Origin: Lineus longissimus | Lineage: Eukaryota; Nemertea; Pilidiophora; Heteronemertea; Lineidae | Assembly (NCBI RefSeq): GCF_910592395.1 | Contig: NC_088314.1 | Span: 19,116,070-19,180,069, forward strand | Length of the DNA stretch: 64,000 bases | Direction: 5' to 3' | Part shown: piece by piece, positions 53,164-64,000 of the stretch | How positions within the stretch are numbered: the stretch's first letter is position 1 | Layout: every line of letters starts with the position of its first letter | Translations under genes and position numbers: made by a program | Notes under the pieces: generated by a model | What the model was told of the DNA's origin: nothing | The model's input: only the letters and a program-made list of their open reading frames with translations | Database searches by the model: none

Positions 53164-56100
53164 ATGAAAATTCGAGCGAAATTTGGTCATCAAAGAGAGT
53201 TGATTACGATTGACTCAGAAGATGACACGGTGTATCTCTCAACGCTGAAAGCTGCCATTAGAGCCAAGTTTCATTTTGCAAGGTTATTGAATTGTTCAGT
53301 CAAATGAAATGTGTATTATGAAGCGCTTGAAATGCCACCCCAGTGTAGGCCACACATCAATCAATCACTGAATCCGTCATCACACATGTCACATCCATCC
53401 ATGGCCATGCACATCACACAGATGCCATCCTGATCCTGAGGTAATCTGGGGTTAAATATTCGCTGATCTCCGGCCCTGCACACAAGTTTGCCCGACCCAC
53501 AAGTGTGTGCAGGGTGGCCAGAGACGGATGATCACTTTCCCACCCATGCTCCGCGCAAACCCTTCCATGATCAAACTTCCTGTTGTTGTCATTCTAATTT
53601 GAGAGAGAAATTCTATTCAAAATGAGTTTTTATTGCTAAAAACTAAATGGAAACTTCTCTTTCACAGTGACACTGTGGTCAATGTTGGCTTGAATGGGAA
53701 GGATGTTCTGCAAGGTGATTCAACTCTGGCTCAACTGGGAATTGTTTCTGGGGACTTGGTCATTGTTACAACACCTTCCAATGATGGAATACAAAACCAG
53801 GTAGAGTTCATTTCTGGAATAGCAGACGGCAAGGAAAAACACTTTCTGATGTGATGATATCATCATCATCATTATGATTACCAATGTAACAGAGGAAAAA
53901 CATCAAGGTCCAACCGGAGATTGAACCCGGGACCTCTCGCTTATAAGGCCATCACTCTACCGACTCAGCTAAAGGGAATTTCCCTCTAGCCTGGGCTAGT
54001 AGGAATGATGCCACCACTACATACTCCCCCTGTTCGGGAAAGTTGTATCTTCACAACCGGGTTCTTCCGTGATACAAAGGGTTAATTCATTGTCCAAAGA
54101 CACACCAGCATCTAAACAAATTATTAGTACCCTTTTACCACTGGCGACCTTCCCAGGTAGTGAGGACACAACTTTCCCGAACAGGGGGAGTATGTTGTGG
54201 TGGCATCATTCCTACGAGCCCAGGCTAGAGGGAAATTCCCTTTAGCTCAGTCGGTAGAGTGATGGCCTTTTAAGCGAGAGGTCCCGGGTTCAATCCCCGG
54301 TTGGACCTTGATGTTTTTCCTCTGTTACACCAACATCATAATCCTATTGGAGTTTTGCCGATGGTATAGAGTCCATTAACGCACAACAGGCTCCTGTCCA
54401 CCTGATCTGGAGCGACACCACTTTTAAAACTTATTTTGCAATTTACCACCTGTCTCTGTCTGACTTTCTTCCGTCTCTCATAAAATCCTGATAATTTTTA
54501 GTTTTATTTTTCAATTTGAATCAACCCTCTTTAAAATCGGCTTTTTTCACCCCTCTTATTAAAAACTCCATGGAGAAAATTGTCCGAGGAAAGTTGATTG
54601 GTTGTTCATTCCACATAAAAGAAGACGATTGTTAGTTTTAAGAAAAAACCCTTTTGGCAATTTTAGTGTTGTGCATCTTATTCTGTGCAACTTCAATTTA
54701 TTTCTAAATCTGCCTTCATTTCAGCCCCTAATTCCACAGGCTAATGCGCAGAGTAATGATGCATCCACAAATAGATCAATGCCAAGTTCGAGTACGAGCT
54801 CGTCCACGAATAAATCAATGCCAAATGCAAGTCTGGGCTTGTCCAAAAAATACAAAGAATCTGTGAATATGGCACAAAAAGATTCCGAAGGAGGTGGGGT
54901 AAATTTGCAGCGACAGGACGAAGACGGTTTGGCCATGGATGTAGAAGAAACTGTTACTGACCCTGAAGTGAATCGGTATCTGTCTGAACCAATGTTATGT
55001 CGAGACTCTACTCGAGATCAGGTTCCACAGCGGCTGGTGTTGCTGTATCAAGACGCTGGTGTGCAGAATGTAGCGGATGCTCTGTGTGTGGTGCTACACC
55101 TCTTGATGCTGGAGACGGGTTACACGGTAAGTACAAGTTAAAGGGGGACTATAGTCAGGAGATAGGGGGTCCTATTGGTGGCCCCAAGTGACTATTCAAC
55201 CCAGTCAGGGGGTCCTATTACTATTAAGCCCAGTCATTTTGCCTCGGTTTTGATCAACATTTTAGCTCCGCCCCTGGGTGTTTTGTGAGACAACAATACT
55301 GAGATTGAGCTCTCAATTTCTAAAGTTTCTTCGCCTCTGTCTTGTAGGTATCGTCAAGTTCAGCCTCTTCCTCAGTAGATGATGATGACTCTATGAAGAT
55401 GCCAAGTGGATGGAGGTCACCAGGAGCTTACAGACTGCTCTATCTTCATAGAAATAATCCTAACGTTACTTCCAAAATTATTTGTGTGACGCTGGGTAGA
55501 AAAATGGTTATCCACGGTAAGCACATTGCTGGTTTCTAGATTAACTTTAGAGGGGAGTGGGGGGGGGGGGGGGCAAATAAATGCTTAACTAATAGAATCA
55601 ATATCATCCTAAATGTTCCATTCTGCATGCAAATGTCAAAACCAGAACAGAAAAAGAGGAAAATTAAAGGTGTTATGCTATTTTGATTTCTTTCTTCTAC
55701 CTCCTCTTCAGCGTTCCTGAGAGTATTCCTCCTCCAAGGCGAGATGAGCATTTTGTGTGCCACTACAGTTAGGCACCAATTGGGTTTATTGGCCTAGTGA
55801 CTCTGACTTTGGCCAGTGGTAGATAAGAGTCCGCGCAAGCTACTCATGTTACTCACTTGGTGGGGTCTTAAACTTGCCATAATCATTTAGTACTCTATTC
55901 CCCTCCAGGTTGTGCAGAACTCCCTGATAAAGAAGACTGCAGTCTTCAGCTCCAGATAAACATATATGAATATATCCAGCAAAGCACTGGAGGTGAGTAA
56001 ATGAAATTTGTACAATTGAAATACTGAAACTTTCCTTCTGGTTGGGCAAAGCAGCCATTTACATTATGTGGCAAGTTTGGTTAAGCAAAAAATGTGTTGA

Positions 56101-58148
56101 TTATTACGTTGATATCGGTCAAGTAGGTTGGTTCATCTCGGGACTAGAGCCCTAGGGTTTGAACAATCAACCATGAACAACCTAACTCCGTTTCATTCAA
56201 TGTTTCAAAACGCCTTCATAGAGGTTATTTTCTCGAGATTAGCAATTTCAATTGCGACACATTGTAGGAATCTTTTTGATCCGAGCTTGCATTCATACAT
56301 TTTCAGCAGCACACGAGGCCTACAAAAACTTACCCAAGCTGTCACAGGTCTTCAAAGACAAAATCAGCTATCGGTTGATTGAGGATTCACGGCAATGTAA
56401 GTCAACTCGTGGCCTACACTACCATTCAAGTTACGGCGAACATGACTTGAACACAAGCGGCTCAGTCAATTCTGTGGGTCTGTAGGGCAAAACTTCCCAA
56501 ATCGCTGACAATTCGCAAAATGCCCGACTGGTAGCTTTTTGGACAAGTTCCCCAAGGCCGCTGATGTCGCAACTGATCCTTTAAAAAAGTTGAATTATAG
56601 GCTCCAGAGGAATTGTCATAATCTGTTCGATTGCCCAACCCAGAATGTATACAGATTTCCCAGATTGCCCTGACTTCAGATTCTGTTTCATTTCAGTGAT
56701 GGAGCTTCCTGCATTGTCCGGGTTTAGCGGATTATTCTCCGAATTGAAGGTATGTTTTACTCCTTGAGAATTTTCAGTTCAACTCTTTGGTGTATTGGTT
56801 AAGAAATGATGATGACATTGTCCCAGACCTTCAGAACTGGGCTGCGTTGGTGGATAACATTCACAATTTCCCTGTACTTCCTCCAGTACTGAGCAGATTG
56901 CGCAACTTGTATCCAGGTCATCCCCACCACCTTCATCTCCTGTTCTTACAATTCTCACCAAGTGGTCCTTGATCTGCCTGTCCGCTGTCTCCCTTGTGAT
57001 TCTACCTATGAGTTCTTGCCACGTGATGTGTTCCTATGCTTTCTCATTGCGTCACACTCTAATCGATGTAGTCACACTAAAATAATCTGTTCGTATAGTT
57101 TGCAGTTCTGAAGTATCTCGACTTTAGAAGTCTTGTGAGAATGTCCGCGACGTGTAGTGAGTTAAAAACAATGGCAAGGGGGCGGTCTCTATGGCGACGA
57201 TTGTATCTTTTGGAATTTGGCAGTAAGTATTCAAAATGGTCTCTAGGTAGCGTGATACTAAGCTGCAACAATACCCATGTCTGTCTTTGCAAATTTGCGA
57301 TCCAAGTAGTTATTATCTGCACAACAATTCACTATCGAAACAAATGCAGAGAAAATTTTCACATGTTGCTTTGGAAATTTTAAAAAGTTAGAACAAATGC
57401 CAGATTATTGATTAAAATGTAAACATTTTGAAACTGTCGAAAACACTTTTAAAGGTGTAACACCAGACGGGCAAAACCATTGGCCTGACAGGGGAGTCCT
57501 AGTAGTGCATGTAGTGCATTGCATTAGTACTACATGTACAGGTGACCCCCTATTGGGTCATACCCATTCACCTGTCCCCTGGGAACAGACATGAAAGTGT
57601 AGAATCTCAAAAAGTGTAGTAATTTTTAAAATTTGTTCAGGTTTCCATAGAATTTATGTTGTTATCTTCAGGGAGAGGTGACGAATCTCTGCACCAGGAT
57701 TGGCTACAGTATTTCGAGGAATCATACATCCGACGGAAAGAACGCGAGGAGATGATCCATCGCCCTGTATTTATACCTGGTCCCCAGCCCTACCCTCAAG
57801 GATGCTTTCGCCCACCTCTACCTTATGCCCCTGGGGCGCCCACTGGCATTATTGGTGGAGATTATGACATAGACCCTTTTGGTATGTAAACAATTTAAAT
57901 GTTTGTCGCGTCTGCTCTGATTTTTTTTACTTTGTTGCCAGATGTTCTGCAGCTGGTGTTAATGAGGTAGAAATTTTAATTAAGTTTTGTTGTTTATTTT
58001 TTCAGGATTCCATGGTCACATGGTACCAAGACCTTTGGGGCCATTCCGACCGCCGCGACCAGGTTTTCCTGGATTGCCGGGCAACAGCCGTCCATCGCGT
58101 GGAACCGGTGGACTAGGTGGATTTGGACCACGCCCACCTTTTTTCTGA
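53164..58148 (+). CDS. FBXO7: F-box only protein 7 (FBXO7)
   Basis: Ten exons in agreeing phase: 53164-53282, 53668-53800, 54725-55126, 55348-55516, 55909-55992, 56307-56396, 56697-56749, 57099-57222, 57672-57881, 58006-58148; 508 residues (human 522). Order: ubiquitin-like domain 1-80 (LAQLGIVSGDLVIV matches human ASYGIVSGDLI); Ser/Thr-rich linker; YLSEPMLCRDSTRDQVPQRL and LLMLETGY opening the FP (PI31-like) domain at about 180-330; F-box about 333-390 (LKYLDFRSLVRMSATCSELK, LWRRLYLLEF); then a proline/glycine-rich tail with PTGIIGGDYD and a terminal RPPFF. FBXO7 is the substrate receptor of an SCF ubiquitin ligase, also binds PI31 and proteasome, and in human acts in mitophagy. Intact. The start ATG is followed at once by the Ubl strand. 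Confidence 0.95.
53860..54345. mobile_element. tRNA-derived inverted-repeat pair
   Basis: FBXO7 intron 2. The left arm (about 53867-54062, tRNA-like sequence on the minus strand) and right arm (about 54160-54332, plus strand) are long inverted repeats around a ~95-bp spacer. Each contains a tRNA-like head: A box TAGCTCAGTCGGTAGAG and B box GGTTCAATCCC. Loops read TTTTAA (right) and TTATAA (left), resembling Lys-UUU and Ile-UAU. The anticodon stem and acceptor stem do not pair properly, so these are tRNA-derived SINE heads, not working tRNAs. The shared body includes ACTTTCCCGAACAGGGGGAG and the outer ends GTAACAGAGGAAAAACATCA. Confidence 0.8.
54346..54425 (+). repeat. SINE-like repeat fragment
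   Basis: GTTTTGCCGATGGTATAGAG and CAGGCTCCTGTCCACCTGAT correspond to the start of the copies at 18010 and 44391. Confidence 0.5.
55557..55573 (+). repeat. Poly-G run
   Basis: A nearly unbroken run of about 15-17 G in FBXO7 intron 4. It could form a G-quadruplex and is likely to be length-variable. Confidence 0.85.
55700..55880 (+). repeat. SINE-like dispersed repeat, 5' module
   Basis: FBXO7 intron 4, ending about 30 bp before exon 5. GAGAGTATTCCTCCTCCAAG, GCCACTACAGTTAGGCACCA, GGCCTAGTGACTC and CTCACTTGGTGGGGTCTTAA match the copies at 16775 and 59190. Confidence 0.65.
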
Positions 58149-59189
58149 ACGCGAAAATCACATTCGTGAGAGGTTACAGGAAGTGAAATCACAGCTTACC
58201 AAATTTCTGTGTAGAAATATTCTCACATTATATACAATGGGCATTTAAATCTACACAGTAAAAGTTAAACGGGACGATTTGATTGAACTTTCTTTGTTAA
58301 AGTTGCATTTTTTAAACGGTTAACGTCGAAGCGTATATCAATTCAAAGACATTCACGACTTTCAGTTTGCATTTAAAAACTTGATTTGCTGATGTAAATA
58401 TCATGAACGGGATAACGACTTCGTGATGTTTTGATTGATGGGTGGATAGGAAGATTTTGCTAAGTGAGGTTGTAAATGTCATTATTGTTATTTGTATATT
58501 AAACTATTTTATATAAAATAAAGCCATCTTTCATTTGTCTGTGACTTGTTAGATATGATTGGGGATGCCAGTGGTCGGGAGTGATCCAAAATTTATCCAG
58601 AAAATACACAAATGTTCTATGAACTTTTTGTGTCAACTTCAGGTTGTTTCTCTGGCCCACCCTGTATACCGTTAGTCAGGATTGTGCCCACTCAAAAGCA
58701 TTGGAACGCAAGCCATTCTTCTGGACTGCATTTTGGAAGGATGCAATCTTATCCCACTTGCGCCATCCACTTATGAATTCAATATTCATGAGATACAGTA
58801 GACCCTCTCTATAAATGACACCCTTGGGACTGACAAGTGCTGTCCTTCATAGAGAGATGCCACTGTGCTTCCTTTAGTTAGTGGATAGTCTTACGTGCCG
58901 ACTATTGAATGCAAACCAAATGAGGCCTGCTCGGATATGGACATCCCAGTCTAAAAAGATGTCAACGAAGAGTATCTTTGAGTAAAGAGACTTGGGATAT
59001 TTGCTCAGTCCTTGTATGAAGAACCAGGAGTAGTTGATAAGGAATGATGCTATATGGTAATGTGACCCTTTTGTTCTGGGGGGGAAGGAGCTTGAGACCT
59101 TTGCTCTGTCAATAGGTGAAGTAAAGTGGTGAAACACACGAAACGGGACATATGTCTCCCTGGTGAGTATAGAGGTGGAGTTATTTGGG
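58149..59189 (+). other. FBXO7 3' UTR and flank
   Basis: AATAAA at 58517-58522, about 370 bp after the stop, is a good polyadenylation signal. A decayed copy of the CAGTAGAACCTC repeat is at 58794-58868. Nothing else. Confidence 0.65.
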
Positions 59190-59430
59190 TAGTCCCTGGA
59201 CTCCGCATATGCTCGGCACTTCGAGATGTTATTCTCCAGAGAGTATTCCTCCAGGACAGGAAGAGCATTTGGGCAACACTGCAGTTCGATGCCAATTGGG
59301 TATATCAGCCAAGTGACTCCTTAGTCCACTGCGAGCTACTCATGTTTCTCACTTGGTGAGGTCTTATGCTTGGTCTAGTCGGATACGAGGAACTTTCATT
59401 TTACGTCTCGATGGAAGAACGAAGGAAGAT
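59190..59430 (+). repeat. SINE-like dispersed repeat, nearly full copy
   Basis: It has the 5' module (TTCTCCAGAGAGTATTCCTC, GATGCCAATTGGGTATAT), then CTACTCATGTTTCTCACTTG, then GGTCTTATGCTTG and CATTTTACGTCTCGATGG. It links the two halves seen separately elsewhere in the window. Confidence 0.7.
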
Positions 59431-61090
59431 GTGGTTATTGTCTTGATCAAACACGAAAGGCATAATACCCCTTTAAGAGGTAGGAAATACAAAAATAACC
59501 TGATGACAATATCGATCTGGTTTATTATTCATATCATTATACAAATCTAGCAGATACAGCAAAACAGAAAATTTTCACGTCTCTATTTTTGTGATTCATG
59601 AAAAGTACTGAAAAAATTATTTTTACGAATTTTTTTGGGCAGATTTCTAAGTTTCTGACAGTTTATCCAATCAAAAATATTTGTTTATAGAGAAATCAGC
59701 AAAAAATAAAACACCCACAAAAATTGGGCGGTTCATTAGAAAACCTCTTGAAAATACTAATGTAAATGCTTCCTATACTATAACAGAAATTAAATGTTTC
59801 TGTTGAAATAATCGCTATAAATCAATTTGATTCTGATTCTGATTTGGCAGTGAAATTTATATAAAGTTGAGTGCTGCACCTAAAATACAGTCCAAGTCAC
59901 AAGTGACATCCTTCCTGCTTCTCGTCAGTTATACGCAATGTACATGCGCGTTGCGCGCCAATGACTGTGTTTCCCGTTTAAAACGTGCAACTTATACAAT
60001 CTATGCAAATTTCAGGATGTCAATTGTGATTAGGACTGTATCTACCCATTTGGAAATCTTGTTTATCAATGATTAATTGTTGTTGTATAAATATGAGATA
60101 GACATCATACATTGATTTGTACACCTTGAAATATCTTTACTAGATCAAAAGAAATAAAAAAAATTCTGATTTTTAATCATTTGAACATATAATGGCAGCG
60201 AGAATATTGTATAAAATAAGTCACTTATAACTCAGTTCCATGATTGGGATTTTCAGACTTGAGGATAAAAATAAATATTTTTCATTTGAGCACCAAATTT
60301 TCATGAATAACTAAATATTTTAATAGATAATACCGACAGCAGGCAAATACAGCCAGAAACATTCAAAGCCTTTTGTCTTGTGTTCAAGCTTACATTATGA
60401 AGAACTATGGTAAATATTTAAAAGATTAGAAGAAAATTATGGCGATGGTAGAAATTATGGCAAGAGTCAGAATGCACATGAGTTCTCACTATGGCTCAAA
60501 CTATGACCAGAAATAACGAAAGACCGAAAAAAATTATGCTGGCAGAAAAGTCGTCTCGCTTTCTTTGAACTGACATGATACAAAAACCATAACGATCTGA
60601 ATAATTCAGATGGCACCAAAATACAGCCGAAAGTTTGAAGACTTCTCTCCTTTTGCTTGTATTAGCATAGAAAGACAACTAAAGAACGAAATTATGGTGT
60701 AAATATGACGCAAAAACAATTTGAACAAAATTTATGCAGATATCAGGACAGAAATGTTCAAGATTTCTCTTTTTACTCATTGTGAAAGCAAGCAATCTCG
60801 TAAAATATCCTATAGGATCGAGCTGGCAATAACATACAACGCTCCTGGGACCCATTACGAAATAACATGAAATTACATTGTTATTATACTACACTGGTTG
60901 TATGATGTACAGCTAATGTGATTATCTGTGACCACATAATTACTGGTAATGGCAAAATAAATGCATTTAGAAGAAAAATTGAGTATGCCCTAGACATATA
61001 AGTCGGAATACATGTAATGTACATTGTATTGTAATACTGAACATGGAATACAATATGCTAACTTCAGATATTCCTGTATTTGAAGTCAGT

Positions 61091-61417
61091 TTTAAAGGGT
61101 AACTTGTGTCAAATTTCACCATATAATGTTTTAGCTGATGACTACGTCACTTTCTCATAAATCGGTGAGGTTTTTGAATCGAAATGCACACTTTCTCGAA
61201 ATTGATGGTTTAATCCCGCCCGGACGGCTCGCTATGCCAACGACGTTTTCGTTGATGACGTCACAACATGAACATTTTCGCGGTCGCGTTGGTTTACATT
61301 CAGCAATTTTATAATAAATCTAATCAAAAATGGAAAATTTGAGCTTTACATTTGTGATCAACAATTAAAAACGGACGTATTTCCGCAAAGTTGTAAATCA
61401 CAATAGTATCACTTTAA
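61091..61417 (-). mobile_element. TTAA-flanked MITE (copy 2)
   Basis: Reverse-complement counterpart of 8394-8719, about 327 bp, beginning TTTAAAGGGTAAC and ending GTATCACTTTAAAG, with TTAA at each end. Similarity runs end to end with scattered substitutions. This copy has no duplicated flank. Confidence 0.8.
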
Positions 61418-61940
61418 AGGAGGAATATCTGGAGATGTTGTGGGGCTGGCACCATAGTTATTACAGAGTTCCTTTTTATATGACACAACAGACATTCACA
61501 AAAAAAAACTGAGCAAAAACAGTGCTTAATGGCCTACGTCACGCGTAAAAAACGAAATTTTGTAATTGTATTTGAAAATTTTCGATTGCGTGAATAATTG
61601 CAAAGTTTCAGCAAATTCGTAGGAATGATAATTACACTGCGGCATTGTGTATAACTGCATTTCTATTTTCCTGGACCACCAGTTATTGCGAACCGCGTAC
61701 TGCTTCAAAGAATGTTTGCCTACATTTTCTGATGCCTTCCAGAAGTGCCCTTAAGGAAGGTAGTAAACTTCATTAGAGAGCCGGCAATATCTTCAGACAG
61801 TCCCCCTTTGAGAATAATTCTAGGCACTTAGCATACAATTCTTTTTAATGAGTTTAATTAGCCCAATTATGTGGATGTAAATCATTCTTAACTAGCGCTA
61901 GGGATAGAAGTATTCATCAATCAAGGTCATTCCTTGAAGG

Positions 61941-62125
61941 TACAGTAGAACCTCTCTATCAAGGACACCCTTGCTACTGACAAGTGCTCTCCATAGTTGA
62001 GAGGTGTCCTGATTACAGAGGTCAAATTCAATGAAAATGTGGAACTTGGAACCAAATGTGGCGTCCTTTAAATAGAGAGTGTCCTTAGTAGAGAGGCGTC
62101 CACAAAACGAGGTTCCGCTCAACTT
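61941..62125 (+). mobile_element. Pogo/mariner-like MITE of the CAGTAGAACCTC family, diverged copy
   Basis: It starts TACAGTAGAACCTCTCTATC and ends near GAGGTTCCGCTCAAC. The interior repeats GGACACC / GGTGTCC segments. Longer than the other copies by an internal insert. Confidence 0.65.
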
Positions 62126-62412
62126 GGTAAGAGTATTTTTAGTGGTACAATCGCAAACCATATCCTATGTCCTGAATAATCCTGTAATAGATACCAGACT
62201 CTAGTAGCTGTCTGCTTAATGGGATGCCCATCATGGTCTGATTATATGATATCAATTCTATGATATCCAAAGCTTAATTGTTCGCCAGCAATTTATAGCA
62301 GCATCACAAACATAATCAAATTGATAGTCACATGATTAACGACATGTCATAAAACTGACATATTAATTCAATTAGATTGCACAGAGCCAGACTGTTGTTC
62401 CAGGGATTCGTT

Positions 62413-62542
62413 CTATTACACTTACAGAGCGTCCCAAAATAGTGCCATGGCACATTGGATTGTTTACAAAATTAATGCTATTACACTTACAGAGCGTCCC
62501 AAAATAGTGCCATGGCACATTGGATTGTTTACAAAATGAATG
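62413..62542. repeat. Tandem duplication, two 65-bp units
   Basis: A unit starting CTATTACACTTACAGAGCGT and ending TTGTTTACAAAAT is repeated with a single mismatch near the junction (ATTAATG against ATGAATG). Recent duplication. Confidence 0.92.
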
Positions 62543-62744
62543 GACAGACCGCCAAACTTAACACCTGCAAATACTTGCAATTCACACAGCATCGACTAAG
62601 TGCTTAAAATTACAGCATTTATTTGAGAAGCTCAGTTCAAAAAAGTAAAATATGGCAAGACGGTGGTAAAGGACGGAGCAGACAACGTCTCTTCATCATA
62701 TATTTTGGAGTGAAATACAGCCCATGCTAATTTGCACTGGTCAT

Positions 62745-63182
62745 AAGTCGTACTTCCACCTATCGAATCCCCGTGTCTTTTGCACTTACACCTATGAATT
62801 GCCGTGTCTAAATAGACCCGTGTGTCAAATCCCCGTGTCTATGAGCCCCATCGAGCTCGATGGGGCTAATCGGGGGCTAATTTAGACCCGTGTTCAACAT
62901 GGGTTTTTTGATAGGTGGAATCTGAATAGACACGGCAATTGCAAGTTCTAAGATCCGGCGACAGATGGCGCGGTGTAGTTGCCTCGGTATTGCGCATGCG
63001 AAATCCCCCTCCGACGGGAAAGAAACACAGGAGAGCTCCCTACCTACAGCTCACCTGTTGCCGGGGCTATTAACCATTATCTAACACCACTGATAGGTGT
63101 AAGTGCGTCCCGGGTTTTTTGACACACGGCGAAGACACGGGTCTTGAAAAAACATGGGTTTTATGATAGGTGGAACTACGAC
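62745..63182. mobile_element. ~0.44-kb MITE with 20-bp terminal inverted repeats
   Basis: Ends AGTCGTACTTCCACCTATC and GATAGGTGGAACTACGACT pair with one mismatch. The interior carries several GACACGG / CCGTGTC strings and a perfect palindrome CCCCATCGAGCTCGATGGGG at about 62846. It also contains GGCGACAGATGGCGCGG and GCGCATGCG, shared with the 10187/63445 element. No protein. Confidence 0.8.
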
Positions 63183-63444
63183 TATAGTGTGTGCGCCAAA
63201 ACTGACGTTAAAAAAAACCTGAAACAAAATTGACTTCGCGTCTCTGTCACTAAATAAACACAGTCAGCGTGAAGCCACCTATTTCATTGTTCAATTTGGC
63301 ACAAATCACAATTATGTCTGCTTTTTATAAAGCAAAATTACAAAAATTATAAATGCAGAAATTAATAAAAACAATTCCAATTTGGGATATACATCACTAT
63401 CAGATTTAAGTGTTTGAGGTAAGTCATATGTTGTTGTAACAGTA

Positions 63445-63852
63445 GCTGCGCTTACACCACGAAATATTGGTGGACCAATTGCACTCACACCACCACATTG
63501 CCGCGACAAATTGGTTCGGCAATCCATTGCCGATACAAATTGCCGAGCGAATTTGTCCCACCAAGCTTGATGGTCCAAATTCGCCCGGCTTGTTAAAAGC
63601 TCGGCTTTGTCGTGGTGTACGCGCAAATGGATCGGCAATTAGCTAGTTAGATGGTTCGGCTCCAGGCGGCGCTTTCGAAATGGCGATTTCTGCTAAGGCT
63701 TTCCGCGTTCTGCTTATTGTTTGCGCGCCATCTGTAGCCGGATTTTATAACTAGCTGCAGCGCTGGTGTAAGCGCTTGGTGGATTTTCGATGGTGCGGCA
63801 TTGGTTCCCGAACCAAGATTGGTGGTCCATTTTCAGGTGGTGTAAGTGCGGC
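63445..63852 (-). mobile_element. ~0.4-kb MITE, TA-type (copy 2)
   Basis: Inverted counterpart of 10187-10582, 408 bp. The ends GCTGCGCTTACACCAC and GTGGTGTAAGTGCGGC are flanked by TA on both sides (63443-63444 and 63853-63854), giving the target duplication. An open frame across it is incidental. Confidence 0.85.
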
Positions 63853-64000
63853 TATAGATCATATTCTCCCTTATCACTGTTCACAGAATATACAAACATA
63901 TTATGAAGAGGTATACTGTGAACTCCTTTAGTTTTGTGAGCCTTATATTTTTGCGATCGGGAGGACAATCCCGTTACAATCGCTAATTTAAGAGGTGCTA

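Larger units (their letters stand above)
59431..62740. other. AT-rich stretch without genes
   Basis: No exon is supported. The composition resembles the two other long 3'-UTR-like stretches, and minus-strand AATAAA (TTTATT near 59520) would suit the end of a minus-strand gene lying beyond the right edge. That is speculative. Contains three repeats listed separately. Confidence 0.35.

Noticed and set aside
54236-54307. A tRNA-Lys(UUU)-like gene, and a Ile(UAU)-like one at 53907-53980 on the minus strand
   Set aside because: A and B boxes are good, but the anticodon and acceptor stems do not pair, and both are embedded in repeat arms. Called tRNA-derived repeat heads instead.
63312-63638. 108-codon minus-strand open frame, and a related one at 10449-10637
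   Set aside because: Both translate the same MITE; the shared peptide comes from element sequence, not from a protein-coding gene.

Overview
The window is nuclear DNA from an intron-rich animal. Genes are split into many short exons with GT-AG introns of roughly 0.1-2 kb, most proteins match metazoan families at near full length, and the spaces hold MITE-like elements, a tRNA-derived/SINE-like repeat family and minisatellites. There is no bacterial layout. The proteins are clearly divergent from their human relatives, and the small introns and MITE load fit a marine invertebrate (a lophotrochozoan or an invertebrate deuterostome). I cannot fix the phylum from the sequence alone.

Layout. (1) 236-9105, plus strand: a FAM107-family gene (actin/coiled-coil protein). 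Its conserved core lies in three exons at 6972-9105. It appears to carry unusually large, phase-1 cassette exons upstream, with decayed tandem copies of one of them. (2) 14774-20704, plus: TMEM209 (nuclear-envelope/nucleoporin-associated membrane protein), 15 coding exons, complete. (3) 36066-28117, minus: HBP1, an AXH + HMG-box transcription factor, 14 coding exons, joined in frame to an N-terminal pair of C2H2-type zinc fingers that the vertebrate protein lacks. (4) 36879-39650, plus: CENPK (kinetochore CCAN subunit), 8 exons, divergent from HBP1. (5) 41086-42077, plus: LSM3 (Sm-like RNA-binding ring subunit), 4 exons. (6) 51216-46900, minus: a 1438-residue zinc-finger protein in one uninterrupted coding exon, family not recognised. 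(7) 53164-58148, plus: FBXO7 (Ubl, FP and F-box domains), 10 exons, divergent from gene 6.

The genes are unrelated housekeeping and regulatory genes, not a pathway cluster. Two divergent pairs (HBP1/CENPK and zinc-finger gene/FBXO7) may share promoter regions. The large gene-poor stretches (9.1-14.8, 20.7-28.1, 42.1-46.9 and 58.1-64.0 kb) hold AT-rich sequence, probable long 3' UTRs and mobile-element debris. Several element families occur twice or more in the window, often in opposite orientations near the two ends, which lets their termini and target sites be read directly. They are a TA-flanked 0.4-kb element, a TTAA-flanked 0.33-kb element, a palindromic 0.18-kb foldback, a short pogo/mariner-like repeat, and an 0.84-kb element packed with a short motif in both orientations.
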